Below, one piece after another: positions 38,868-47,222 of a stretch of 47,546 bases of DNA. Under the pieces are notes generated by a model, which was not told where the DNA came from, did not search any database, and saw only the letters and a program-made list of their open reading frames with translations. The stretch spans positions 1-47,546 of the forward strand of contig CAKTZA010000024.1 of NCBI GenBank assembly GCA_934635045.1, read 5' to 3'. Each line of letters begins with the position of its first letter. Position 1 is the stretch's first letter. The position numbers and the translations under genes are program-made. Source of the stretch: an uncultured Kiritimatiellota bacterium (GTDB taxonomy: Bacteria; Verrucomicrobiota; Kiritimatiellia; RFP12; UBA1067).

Positions 38868-40184
38868 TTACTTCTTCGCCGTCAGCGCCGCAACGCCGGG
38901 AAGCACCTTCCCCTCGAGGAATTCGAGGGACGCGCCGCCGCCCGTCGAGACGTGGCTCATCTCCGCCGCCTTGCCGCTCTTCTTCACCGCCGAGACGGAA
39001 TCGCCGCCGCCGATGATCGAGACGCCGCCGTTGGCCTTGACCGTCGCGACCGCGTCGCAGACGCCGTAGGTGCCCTTCGCGAGCGGCGCGAACTCGAAGC
39101 AGCCCATCGGGCCGTTCCAGACCACCGTCTTCGCGCCCTTCACCGCCTCGGCGAAGATCTCGACCGACTTCGGCCCGATATCGAGGCCCATCCAGCCGTC
39201 CGGGATGTCGCCCTCGACCGTCTGGAGCTCAATGTCGGAGGCGTCCTTCGTCTCCGGGAACTTGTTCGCGATCACGCTGTCGACCGGGAGAAGGATCTTG
39301 ATGCCTTTCGCCGCAGCAGCCTCCAGCATCTCCTTGCAGTAGGCGACCTGCTCGTCTTCGCAGAGCGAATTGCCGATCTTGAAGCCCTGCGCCTTCTTGA
39401 AGGTGTAGGCCATGCCGCCGCCGATGATGAGGGTGTCGACCTTGTTGAGGAGCGCCTTCACGACCGCAAGCTTGTCCGAGACCTTCGCGCCGCCGAGGAT
39501 CGCGACGAACGGACGCACCGGGTTCTCGACCGCGTCGCCGAGGAACTGGATCTCCTTTTCGAGGAGGAAGCCCGAGACCGCCGGCTGGATGTAGTCCGCA
39601 ATGACGGCCGTCGAGGCGTGGGCGCGGTGCGCCGTGCCGAAGGCGTCGTTGCAGTAGATGTCGCCGTAGGAGGCGAGCTTCTTCGCCATCTCGATGCGGG
39701 CGGCCTTGAGTTCGGCCTTCTTCGCCGCAAACTCCTCGTCCGTGAGGTGGATGCCCTTCTTCTCGTCGTCCTTCTTCACCTTGCCGTCCTCGGCCTTGTA
39801 GAAGCGCGTGTTCTCAAGGAGCGCGACTTCGCCGGGCTGAAGGGCCTTGACGACCTCGTCGGCCGCCAGGCAGTCGGAGACGAACTTGACCGGGATGCCG
39901 AGCTTCGCGGAAAGCGCCTCGGCGACGGGCTTCAGCGTGAACGCCGCGTTGTCGGGATTCGGCGCCGCGCCGAGCTTCACGCCCTTCGGGCGGCCGAGGT
40001 GCGACATGAGCACGAGGCTGCCGCCCTGCTCAAGCACGTACTTGATCGACGGAAGCGCCGCGACGATGCGGGTGTCGTCCGTAATCTTGCCGCTGCCGTC
40101 CTTGGCCATCGGCACGTTGAAGTCAACGCGCATGACGACGCGCTTGCCCTTCAGCTCGACGTCGCGGAGAGTCATCTTGTCCAT
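38868..40184 (-). CDS. pgk: Phosphoglycerate kinase
   Basis: A 438-aa glycolytic enzyme that makes ATP from 1,3-bisphosphoglycerate. Signatures are KRVVMRVDFNVPM near the N-terminus, LMSHLGRPKG, NDAFGTAHRAHAST, LGGAKVSDKL and VVWNGPMGCFEF and the C-terminal GGGDSVSAV. A block of extra lysines and glutamates around residues 130-160 (KAEDGKVKKDDEKKG) is seen in many bacterial versions. GAAAGGAAA precedes the ATG. The 147 nt upstream contain a hairpin but no clear -10, so part of its transcription may come from the rpsT promoter. Confidence 0.96.
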   Translation of the reverse strand: MDKMTLRDVELKGKRVVMRVDFNVPMAKDGSGKITDDTRIVAALPSIKYVLEQGGSLVLMSHLGRPKGVKLGAAPNPDNAAFTLKPVAEALSAKLGIPVKFVSDCLAADEVVKALQPGEVALLENTRFYKAEDGKVKKDDEKKGIHLTDEEFAAKKAELKAARIEMAKKLASYGDIYCNDAFGTAHRAHASTAVIADYIQPAVSGFLLEKEIQFLGDAVENPVRPFVAILGGAKVSDKLAVVKALLNKVDTLIIGGGMAYTFKKAQGFKIGNSLCEDEQVAYCKEMLEAAAAKGIKILLPVDSVIANKFPETKDASDIELQTVEGDIPDGWMGLDIGPKSVEIFAEAVKGAKTVVWNGPMGCFEFAPLAKGTYGVCDAVATVKANGGVSIIGGGDSVSAVKKSGKAAEMSHVSTGGGASLEFLEGKVLPGVAALTAKK

Positions 40185-40264
40185 TTTCTGTTTTTCCTTT
40201 CTGATTCCTGGATTTCCAGATCTATTGAGTTTTCTTTCGCGCTGTTCGCGCTTCTGAAAGCGAA

Positions 40265-40299
40265 TCGGGCACCTGAATGCCTTACATTCCGATGCCCGA
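40265..40299 (-). terminator. Hairpin between rpsT and pgk
   Basis: TCGGGCA/TGCCCGA (40265-40271 with 40293-40299) encloses an inner GAATG/CATTC stem. It starts 32 nt after the rpsT stop. The U-tract is poor, so it may attenuate rather than end the transcript and leave pgk partly expressed from rpsT. Confidence 0.5.
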
Positions 40300-40331
40300 G
40301 GCTATCACATTCCCGTTTTCCAATGAGGTTC

Positions 40332-40610
40332 TTACTTGGCGGTGATCTTGTTGACCTTGAGCTGCGCGCGCGATTTCTTGCGGTCAGCCGTGTTCTTCGT
40401 GATGATGCCGCGCTTCACGGCCTTGTCGAGGCCGGACACAAATTCCCGGAGCTTCTTCTCGGCGTCTTCCTTCGAGCCCGCATCCGCAAGCTTGAAGAGC
40501 TTCTTGTGCGCATCGTGAAGCTTCGCCTTGCACACCGAATTGCGCTTGCGCGCCTTCTCGTTCTGACGGTCACGTTTCCTGGCGGCGCGGCCGCCCTTGA
40601 CATTAGCCAT
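40332..40610 (-). CDS. rpsT: 30S ribosomal protein S20
   Basis: A 92-aa basic, helical ribosomal protein. MANVKGGRAARKRDRQNEKARKRN at the start and KAVKRGIITKNTADRKKSRA near the end are typical S20 blocks. AAAAGGAT lies 8-10 nt upstream of the ATG and a TATAAT box 34 nt upstream. Confidence 0.95.
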   Translation of the reverse strand: MANVKGGRAARKRDRQNEKARKRNSVCKAKLHDAHKKLFKLADAGSKEDAEKKLREFVSGLDKAVKRGIITKNTADRKKSRAQLKVNKITAK

Positions 40611-40644
40611 TTTTCTTTATCCTTTTTTGGGAATGTTCGCGCGT

Positions 40645-40650
40645 ATTATA
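40645..40650 (-). promoter_or_regulatory. -10 promoter of rpsT
   Basis: TATAAT followed by ACGCGC, 34 nt before the rpsT ATG. The preceding triplet is GTG, so it lacks the exact TGn extension found at most other promoters here. Confidence 0.7.
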
Positions 40651-40745
40651 CACTTTCCGGCGCACGGAAATCAAGTGACCCCCCAAGCGCGCGGAAAGCA
40701 CGGCCCCATTCAGTCCCCCTTGTCCTCCTCAAGGAGCGCGCCGCG

Positions 40746-41435
40746 TCAGAAGCCGTTCGGGTGGGCCTCGGCCCAGGCTTTCTGCGCCGCGCGGCGGCCG
40801 GTCATGAACGCCCGCTCGTCCGCGCGCTTCCGCAGAATCTCCGCATGCCGCGTCTTCCATTCTTCGTCCGAATACGGATCGACCTGCACGATGACTTCGT
40901 TCAGGCGGATGCCGCACATGAGGAAGAGCCACTGGACACGTCCGACAACCTCGTCCAGGCTCGCAAAGTTTGGTCTGAGCGTCCCCGCCGCCAAGGCGTC
41001 CGCAATCGGCGCGGATTCCGCCGGACAGCCCAGCCAGTCGAGTTCGCCCGCCGCCTGCAGCGCGGCAAAGACGCCGGGCTGTGCGGCGATGAGCCGCGCC
41101 GAGACGATGGCGAACAGGCTCTCCCACGACGTGACCCGCTCGCGCACGCCGTCCAGGCTGATCTGCACGGGACGGAAGGCGACCAGTTTCGCGGCCGGCG
41201 CGACGAGCGTCATCGTCCGCAGACGCTCCGAGCGGTTGCGGGACTGGAAGGCGCGGGCTTCGGGCCCGAACGCCCGGAAGTAGGCGTTGGGGTTCGCGAG
41301 CCATGTCGCGACCTGTTCCGCGTAGTCGGCGTCAGCCTTGTCAAACGGCTTCACCGGGCAAGTCGAAGCCCTGTCAACAGCCGGTCGCGCGACTGCGCGG
41401 CTGTCTCGCATAGTTCCCCTGTCATCAGATGTCAT
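40746..41435 (-). CDS. Unknown 229-aa protein
   Basis: I do not recognise this protein. The start at 41435 (MTSDDRGTMRDSRA) has AAGGAA 9 nt upstream; the frame also extends into the inverted repeat array, which I exclude. The first 45 residues are polar. A helical domain follows with FDKADADYAEQVATWLANPN, LVAFRPVQISLDGVRERVTS, LDEVVGRVQWLFLMCGIRLNEV and a charged C-terminus (EEWKTRHAEILRKRADERAF). No membrane segment or catalytic motif is evident. It lies just downstream of the S23-type gene's 3' inverted array, in the accessory block. Confidence 0.65.
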   Translation of the reverse strand: MTSDDRGTMRDSRAVARPAVDRASTCPVKPFDKADADYAEQVATWLANPNAYFRAFGPEARAFQSRNRSERLRTMTLVAPAAKLVAFRPVQISLDGVRERVTSWESLFAIVSARLIAAQPGVFAALQAAGELDWLGCPAESAPIADALAAGTLRPNFASLDEVVGRVQWLFLMCGIRLNEVIVQVDPYSDEEWKTRHAEILRKRADERAFMTGRRAAQKAWAEAHPNGF

Positions 41436-41477
41436 GTTATTTTTCCTTTTTGCTTTTTGAAATTCTTCGGGGGAAAT

Positions 41478-41627
41478 AAGACTCAGAAGACGCATAGGAC
41501 ACTGATGACGCAAACGACAGTCTGCTCTCGCCTCTGTGTCGCGCACTTCTGTGCCCCCTGCCTTGTGCGGCCCCAAGGTCTTCTGCGTCCTTCATGTCCT
41601 GCTTGTCCTTCCCGTCATCTGCGTCCT
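41478..41627. repeat. Inverted array of 9-nt ARGAC units, 3' side of the S23-type gene
   Basis: Left-arm units in exact 9-nt register are AAGACTCAG, AAGACGCAT, AGGACACTG, ATGACGCAA and ACGACAGTC (41478-41522). Right-arm units, read on the plus strand, are CAAGGTCTT, CTGCGTCCT, TCATGTCCT, GCTTGTCCT, TCCCGTCAT and CTGCGTCCT (41574-41627). The arms are inverted around about 50 nt. Confidence 0.85.
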
Positions 41628-41640
41628 CTCGGCGCGACGT

Positions 41641-42330
41641 TCACGCCCAGCCCTTCTTGCGCCGAATGCCCCAAGCCGCCCGCTCGATCTTCTGGCGCAG
41701 GTCGGTAACTCTGGCAACGAGTTCTTCAGGCGTCTTCGCCTCAGATAGGCGACTGTAAAGCCCCTTCTCGAATTCTTCGCCGCGCGCCGCCGTCCGTGCA
41801 GCGTACATGCGTTCGCGCACGCCACCAAACCGCTTGAAATCCTCTTCCTGTCGCTCAATCATCTTTCCGAGCATGTAGCTCGTCTGACTGCAAATGGTCA
41901 ACATCAGGTTCGCCAGCGTCTCGGCAGGGCGCGTCTCGAATATCTCCCGCCAGTCATCCCAGTCGTTGTGCTCCTTTGAAAACTGCCGCGCGAAGACGGC
42001 CTTCTCGCTCGCGCGCGGCCATTCGACGAGGCTGCGGCTTTTGAGGTAATCGCGATAGTCTTCCATCAGCTCGTCGAGCGTTGCGCGCGCAACGTTGGTG
42101 AGCTTGATTTCCGTTTCTTTTGAGGTACCCGAAGCCGAACTGCCCTCGGCGATGTTCTGCTTGCAGCTGCGCGCAGCCTGTGTCATCTGATCGACCGTGC
42201 GATCGCCATGCGCCGGCAGAAAGCGGCGGCAGAACGCAACGGTACCTTCATAGACGACATCGCTCTTGCGATAGACGATGAGCTTCTTGTAGCCGCCATG
42301 CGGCAAGACGATCCTCGGAATCTCAGGCAT
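41641..42330 (-). CDS. Four-helix-bundle protein, S23/IVP-like
   Basis: A 229-aa protein of the four-helix-bundle group related to S23 proteins encoded in 23S rRNA intervening sequences. Diagnostic segments are FCRRFLPAHGDRTVDQMTQAAR near residue 33, CKQNIAEGSSASGTSKETEI near residue 56, and NVARATLDELMEDYRDYL following it. The C-terminal ~80 residues are the extra helical 'suffix' part. Family members bind nucleic acids in the diversity-generating retroelement protein Avd, but function of free-standing copies is not established. The gene is bracketed by two inverted arrays of 9-nt units, suggesting a discrete mobile or repeat-linked element. Confidence 0.85.
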   Translation of the reverse strand: MPEIPRIVLPHGGYKKLIVYRKSDVVYEGTVAFCRRFLPAHGDRTVDQMTQAARSCKQNIAEGSSASGTSKETEIKLTNVARATLDELMEDYRDYLKSRSLVEWPRASEKAVFARQFSKEHNDWDDWREIFETRPAETLANLMLTICSQTSYMLGKMIERQEEDFKRFGGVRERMYAARTAARGEEFEKGLYSRLSEAKTPEELVARVTDLRQKIERAAWGIRRKKGWA

Positions 42331-42349
42331 TTAAGGCAACCTCGCTTTC

Positions 42350-42436
42350 AAGGGAGACAGGACAAACAAGACAGGCAAGACGCACACGACATCGACTTCT
42401 CAAAGTCCTCCCTGTCTTCGACGTCTTATGTGTCCT
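42350..42436. repeat. Inverted array of 9-nt ARGAC units, 5' side of the S23-type gene
   Basis: Left-arm units are AAGGGAGAC, AGGACAAAC, AAGACAGGC, AAGACGCAC and ACGACATCG (42350-42394). After 6 nt come right-arm units CAAAGTCCT, CCCTGTCTT, CGACGTCTT and ATGTGTCCT (42401-42436). The last unit overlaps the stop codon of the nuclease gene, so the array abuts or invades that gene's end. Confidence 0.85.
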
Positions 42437-44624
42437 ACTTCCCATGCTCAACCTCCTTCACCTTCCAAATGTGGTAGTTGCCACATGGGAATGCGCGCCC
42501 CCTGCCGTGCGGTTCCGGCTCCAGCGCGGCGAATTCAGGATACTCCGCAAGCAACTCAAACTTCGAGATCGGACCGCGCGGCGGAACGTCCTCATCCAGC
42601 ACAATCTTGTCGACGCCATTGACCGAACCGCACAGCACCAAGCGGATGTCTTTTGCCGCCATGCCAAACGGCAGAATCCACGGGCACAGCCCCCTCTTCT
42701 CGACTGCCTCGACGAACCCTTTCGGATACCCCTTCGCGACAAGGAGCGCCCCCGGCCTCAGGATCTCGGTCTCAGCCTCCACGTAGCGAAGGTATCGTTG
42801 TGGAATCGCTTCCACCTCAAGCCATGCCGCGTAGGAACTCTCGCCAAACGCCACCCGTGCCAAAAGGCGTGTCAAAAAGGCCTTCAACCACGCGTGTTTC
42901 TTTGGCAACAGCGGGAACGCGCCAATGTTCTGCTCGTCGATAAGATCTTCGTAGTCGTAGACGCTCTCTCGGCGTTCCTCGTCACCGGGGAACAGGATGA
43001 ACGCCCCGACCACATCTCGTGAAACGTCGCCTTCACGATAGAGAATCGCGTCACGATAACGATGCATCTGATCCAAAGCCGCCCGTGGCGCCGCATCTTT
43101 CGCATCCGCGAAAGGCGAACATTCCAATTGGTACTTTGCATCAAAGAGATACGTGTAAGGCCGTCCGTTCTGGAACAGGCGCAACACGATGTCGGGGCGC
43201 TGATAGAACGGCTTTGCGTAGCACACCGCCTCTTGCTCGTTCGGGCCGTAGGACTGCTGAAACATGAGTTCCGCAACAACCGCACCGTCCTTCAGATACT
43301 GGCAGCCGTAAGAGCGAACGCCCTTCGCGCTTTCGTTTTCAAGAGCCCCCTCCAGAACCTTGGCGACCGAAAGGCCCTCGCGATTGACTGTCCGACATTC
43401 ATACGTACTCGTCCCCAGAAGTCCGTGGACGATTTCGCGCATTTCGATAAAGCACCAGAACTCATACAGGGCCGCAAGCGAGTTGAAGCCGACGGAGAGC
43501 TTTCGTCCCGACAGGTTTGCATCCGTCGTGAAAAGCGCATGCATCAGTTCCCACACGATGCGAATCTGGGCGTACCCCGGACGCATCTGAAGGACAAGAT
43601 CGCCGCCCTTCGGCTCGGCATACCGCCCAACCGACTTCAACATCGGCGCATGCAGATACTGCGCAAACCTGTCCGCCCGCGCCGCAAGGGACTGCCGAAA
43701 AACTTCTGCATATCGGCTGTCATTACGAACGGCCCGCACCGCATCCGCGAGCCAACGTTCCATCTCGCCGAGCGTCCGCTTCACAAACCGATTCGCGGAC
43801 GTATCAAACGTGTCCTCAACTGTCGTGTTATGGAAGCGATGCGCCTCCAGACGAGGTAAATCTCCTTGGAGTCGCGCAAACGTACGCACCATCGGCACGT
43901 TCCATTTCCGAATCTGGTCGGCACGCCGATAGTCGTGCCGGATCACCATTTCCTTATGCGGCAACCGAAGGATCCGTTTCAACGCCTCCTCATACTCATC
44001 AAGCGCACGTTCAAAATAAACCGCCCAGCTCCAATCCCCTGTCTCTTGGGCCCGCTTCTTTACCGTCACGTCGTTGATCGTCTTGGCATAGGCCGAAAAG
44101 ATCATGTTGCGGTCTTCGCGCTCAACTCGCGAAAGGATTTCCCAATAGTCGGACTGTACATTCAGCTTGGTCGACACCACCAAGAATTCGATCCAAAAAG
44201 AACGAACGCAAGCGCCCTGCGCAAACCCAACCTCAAAACGGAACTTGCCGGGTTCGTTGACAAATGACAGCTGCCCCGTGAGGTCTAATCCCCTCGCGTA
44301 GAACTTGCCGGCGACATCTTCCAGATGATGCCGCACATACATGGAGTCGGGCTTGACGCCTACGCCATTTTCAAAGGTTACGTCGATGAAGTAATTCGGA
44401 GTCTCGAAAATGACAGGCATCCCCATGCGCCTGTCGACAATGCCGCCCTCTTCCTCGGACGTCTCACCGAACAGCGTCAGCGTCCCCGGATGGCTGACAT
44501 GATAATCAACGTGAAGTTCGCTCCCAAACCGACGCACATAATCGGCGCGCAATTCCGCGACCTTCCCCTTAGTGGAGATGGTCAGCGTGGCGAGTCCGTC
44601 AATTTTGTAGGTGAGGACATCCAT
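42435..44624 (-). CDS. DUF2357-type PD-(D/E)XK nuclease, McrC-like partner
   Basis: A 729-aa protein encoded 3 nt after the McrB-like gene. Residues about 1-300 have the layout of DUF2357 domains found with McrB-like NTPases. Around residues 475-500, PDIVLRLFQNGRPYTYLFDAKY supplies the Asp and the D-x-K of a PD-(D/E)XK nuclease core. The C-terminal ~120 residues (EILRPGALLVAKGYPKGFVE, FPCGNYHIWKV) form an extra small domain I cannot name, possibly a DNA-base reader. Inferred role: the nuclease subunit of a restriction system that cuts foreign or modified DNA when driven by the NTPase. Its 3' end is overlapped by a repeat array. Confidence 0.82.
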   Translation of the reverse strand: MDVLTYKIDGLATLTISTKGKVAELRADYVRRFGSELHVDYHVSHPGTLTLFGETSEEEGGIVDRRMGMPVIFETPNYFIDVTFENGVGVKPDSMYVRHHLEDVAGKFYARGLDLTGQLSFVNEPGKFRFEVGFAQGACVRSFWIEFLVVSTKLNVQSDYWEILSRVEREDRNMIFSAYAKTINDVTVKKRAQETGDWSWAVYFERALDEYEEALKRILRLPHKEMVIRHDYRRADQIRKWNVPMVRTFARLQGDLPRLEAHRFHNTTVEDTFDTSANRFVKRTLGEMERWLADAVRAVRNDSRYAEVFRQSLAARADRFAQYLHAPMLKSVGRYAEPKGGDLVLQMRPGYAQIRIVWELMHALFTTDANLSGRKLSVGFNSLAALYEFWCFIEMREIVHGLLGTSTYECRTVNREGLSVAKVLEGALENESAKGVRSYGCQYLKDGAVVAELMFQQSYGPNEQEAVCYAKPFYQRPDIVLRLFQNGRPYTYLFDAKYQLECSPFADAKDAAPRAALDQMHRYRDAILYREGDVSRDVVGAFILFPGDEERRESVYDYEDLIDEQNIGAFPLLPKKHAWLKAFLTRLLARVAFGESSYAAWLEVEAIPQRYLRYVEAETEILRPGALLVAKGYPKGFVEAVEKRGLCPWILPFGMAAKDIRLVLCGSVNGVDKIVLDEDVPPRGPISKFELLAEYPEFAALEPEPHGRGRAFPCGNYHIWKVKEVEHGK

Positions 44625-44627
44625 CGC

Positions 44628-47042
44628 TTACGGCCAGAAGGAGATATACCCTCCATTGTTTTCCGCAAACTTCTTCATCCGCTCCAACATCACTGCCGAA
44701 AGTTGATGCTTCCCCAGCGCACCCAAGAATGTCTGCAATGCCTTGAGGACGGCCTCTCGCTCGGAGAGCGTACCGGTCATGCGCGGCAGGACTTTCATCA
44801 GCGTCAGATGGTCGACCGCGATCTGTGAAAGCTCTTTACGTTCGGCCTTTGCAGACTCACCTTCCCCTTCTGACGTCGTCTTCCCCGTCAGGAACGCCAA
44901 CGCCTCGCGATAAAGGGCTGTCTCAATGGCGAAGCGATAGCCGATCTCAAACGGCGAATCGGCAAGGGCCGACTTGATGCCGTTTAGGAGCGCCTCAAAG
45001 TCTTCATCCAACATTGAACCGGCAAAAGACGGGCGGTCAATGAATTTCTCGATTTCATCATTTTTGATGCGGAGAGCATTCGTGAGCTTTTCGTAGGCAC
45101 CATCTTTGAGTGTCCCGAAATCGACCTCGTTCATCATGATGGTCATCGCACGGTCGAGCACCTTGCGCGAGAACTGGTTCGTCGTGTCATCCATGTTGAC
45201 CGTGCCGACCACGAAAAGGTTCTGCGGAATAAACAGCCCCTTCTCGTTGATTGCCGCCCGAACCGTTTCGGGAAGTTCATATTCTGGCGCAAGGTTGAGA
45301 ACGTCGCCGCCGAATTCGCCGCGTTGGATAAGGGGATCGCCCACCCATTCATCGGCCTTGTTTTTGCCGACGGACTCCACGGCACTCAGGTATTCGGCGA
45401 AATACTGCTCGACGGGTGCAAGATTCATTTCGTCAAGGCAGACGAAGAACGGTGTCTTCGGGAAAGCAAAAGCTTTCAGGATAAACTTCACAAAATCGGA
45501 ACTGACGTATTCGTGTCCTGCGAACGCGCTCTTGTAGCCGAGGAGTTCGCTTGAATCGTGCCAGTTCGGCTTCACGGCAATCATGCAGTAGTTGCCGGGG
45601 GTCTCGTCATGCGGATTTCGGAGCATGTCGGCGCGACACGTCATATAGGCGAGTTTCTTCACCATGCGGGACTTGCCCGTACCGCTCGCGCCGGCGAGGA
45701 TGACGAACGGCTTCGTGAGGAGCGAGGCCGTGAGCCGCGCCATCATAGTATCCGTTTTGTCCTTCAGTTCATCGACAATGCTCTTGTCGCTGTCCACGTC
45801 ACACACATCATTCGGCTTTTTCATCTGTTTGCTCATCATTTCCTCCTTCACGAGATTCTGATTCTTTTCATCGCTCAACCACCAGGCGAATTCGTTGACG
45901 GTGAGATAGTCGGCGGGCGAGTCATCATCGGCAGCCTTGCCGATGCCGAGTTCATGCATCTTCGCAAGAACCAGCCCCTGCAACGCCTTGTTCGCCTCGT
46001 AACTCTCAACCGTAATTTCATTGGGCGACGGCTCCTTCGCGACACCCGTAAAAACAAGCATCTTGTCGAGCATCGACGAATAGGTGGCAAATTCCGCCGG
46101 GCGTACCTTCATCATGAAGTTAAACATGACGCCAACGCCCATTCCCGCAGCGGCAGGCCTGTTCGCGGAATCCAAGTACCACGAAACGGCATGCGGTGAC
46201 TGGCGATTATTGGAAATGAAGTCACCGACCGCTGCCTTTTCCGCCGCCGTGTGATTCTTGAATGAGTTATTCGCGACGGTCGGATTGTAGACGAACTTAC
46301 GCATGAATCCAGCGTAGTCAAAATCCGCCTCGGTCAACATCGCGGCATCCGCCTTAGCGAACTGCGTTCGCGCCTCCTTCGCCCAAGCATCAAACGACGC
46401 CCAGCCATCCAACCCCTTCTCGGCACGTCCTCGGCGAAAGAGTTTGAGGGCGGTAGAAAGACAATCAACAGAATCTATCTTTTCCCTTTGCCTCTGCCGC
46501 CATTCCAGAAACTCAAAGTATTTCTGGAAGGAACAAAAAATCCAACTGGCCTTTTTGACATCCGCCTGTTGACTCCACAACCGCACATTGTTGAAGTGAT
46601 CGACATTCACGCCATCTGGCGCATCACCTTCCGTGATTGCGGTATAGATGGCGCCAACAGCGTTCAAGACATCCGCCTTTGTCTCGTATGAATAAACAGA
46701 TGCACCATCCACCCCATAAAGGTAATGGTACATATTGTACCAATAAGATGAACTGTTGTGATCATACTGTCCAGGATATGCCTGGGCATCTGTCAGATAC
46801 AATAGGCTGTTGACATAAGAGCCAATGGCCGTCCGCGCAAGAGACTCCCCATTGGTCTTTTTGTAGACATTCGCCAGCCAACGCTGAAACTCCCACTGCA
46901 AACAATGCCCGCCGTGTCCATCCGAGACAATATCCGTCAATCGATCCAGCCAATTCAAACATGTATCGAGATCATCGTTCGCGAAAGTATTGCCGATTTT
47001 CGATAATTCATCCAACGCCAACAAAATATTCTTCTTCGTCAT
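44628..47042 (-). CDS. McrB-like AAA+ NTPase of a restriction system
   Basis: An 804-aa protein; the start at 47042 (MTKKNILLALDEL) is preferred over an upstream GTG. Residues 1-400 are a helical N-terminal region without a recognised DNA-binding domain. The AAA+ core starts with Walker A GASGTGKS near residue 447. Walker B is FFVCLDEMNLAPVEQYFAEY near residue 534, and the McrB-type sensor VVGTVNMDDTTNQFSRKVLD lies near residue 612. McrB proteins form hexameric motors that use GTP to move DNA and activate a McrC nuclease. GTP versus ATP use cannot be read from the sequence. The nuclease partner follows in the same operon. Confidence 0.88.
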   Translation of the reverse strand: MTKKNILLALDELSKIGNTFANDDLDTCLNWLDRLTDIVSDGHGGHCLQWEFQRWLANVYKKTNGESLARTAIGSYVNSLLYLTDAQAYPGQYDHNSSSYWYNMYHYLYGVDGASVYSYETKADVLNAVGAIYTAITEGDAPDGVNVDHFNNVRLWSQQADVKKASWIFCSFQKYFEFLEWRQRQREKIDSVDCLSTALKLFRRGRAEKGLDGWASFDAWAKEARTQFAKADAAMLTEADFDYAGFMRKFVYNPTVANNSFKNHTAAEKAAVGDFISNNRQSPHAVSWYLDSANRPAAAGMGVGVMFNFMMKVRPAEFATYSSMLDKMLVFTGVAKEPSPNEITVESYEANKALQGLVLAKMHELGIGKAADDDSPADYLTVNEFAWWLSDEKNQNLVKEEMMSKQMKKPNDVCDVDSDKSIVDELKDKTDTMMARLTASLLTKPFVILAGASGTGKSRMVKKLAYMTCRADMLRNPHDETPGNYCMIAVKPNWHDSSELLGYKSAFAGHEYVSSDFVKFILKAFAFPKTPFFVCLDEMNLAPVEQYFAEYLSAVESVGKNKADEWVGDPLIQRGEFGGDVLNLAPEYELPETVRAAINEKGLFIPQNLFVVGTVNMDDTTNQFSRKVLDRAMTIMMNEVDFGTLKDGAYEKLTNALRIKNDEIEKFIDRPSFAGSMLDEDFEALLNGIKSALADSPFEIGYRFAIETALYREALAFLTGKTTSEGEGESAKAERKELSQIAVDHLTLMKVLPRMTGTLSEREAVLKALQTFLGALGKHQLSAVMLERMKKFAENNGGYISFWP

Positions 47043-47123
47043 AAAGCAGACTCTTTTTTCTAACACTTCGGAAACCCTTTACTACGCACATGAAGAAGCC
47101 TCAACCGATTCCACACAACATAT

Positions 47124-47151
47124 ATTATCCCCTCGCCAATCGCATCTACAA
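47124..47151 (-). promoter_or_regulatory. Candidate promoter of the McrB-like operon
   Basis: On the minus strand TTGTAG (47146-47151) and GATAAT (47124-47129) are separated by 16 nt. The start site would leave a leader of about 75 nt before 47042. The match to consensus is moderate. Confidence 0.4.
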
Positions 47152-47222
47152 AAAGTGAACTGTCATCTCACTCATACGACTCTATCGGCAAGAAAATACT
47201 TCTCCATCTGTTATAACTCACA

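Noticed and set aside
38667..41708. Plus-strand open frame of about 1000 codons
   Set aside because: It runs antisense through pgk, rpsT and the 229-aa gene; its translation is an Arg/Leu/Val-rich shadow of GC-rich codons with no domain, and the minus-strand genes are clear.
41641..42330. Diversity-generating retroelement accessory protein (Avd)
   Set aside because: The protein is Avd/S23-like, but no reverse transcriptase gene and no template/variable repeat pair were found.
41478..42436. CRISPR or simple microsatellite
   Set aside because: Units are 9 nt with no spacers, and they face each other in two arms; this is an inverted array, not a CRISPR or a one-directional microsatellite.
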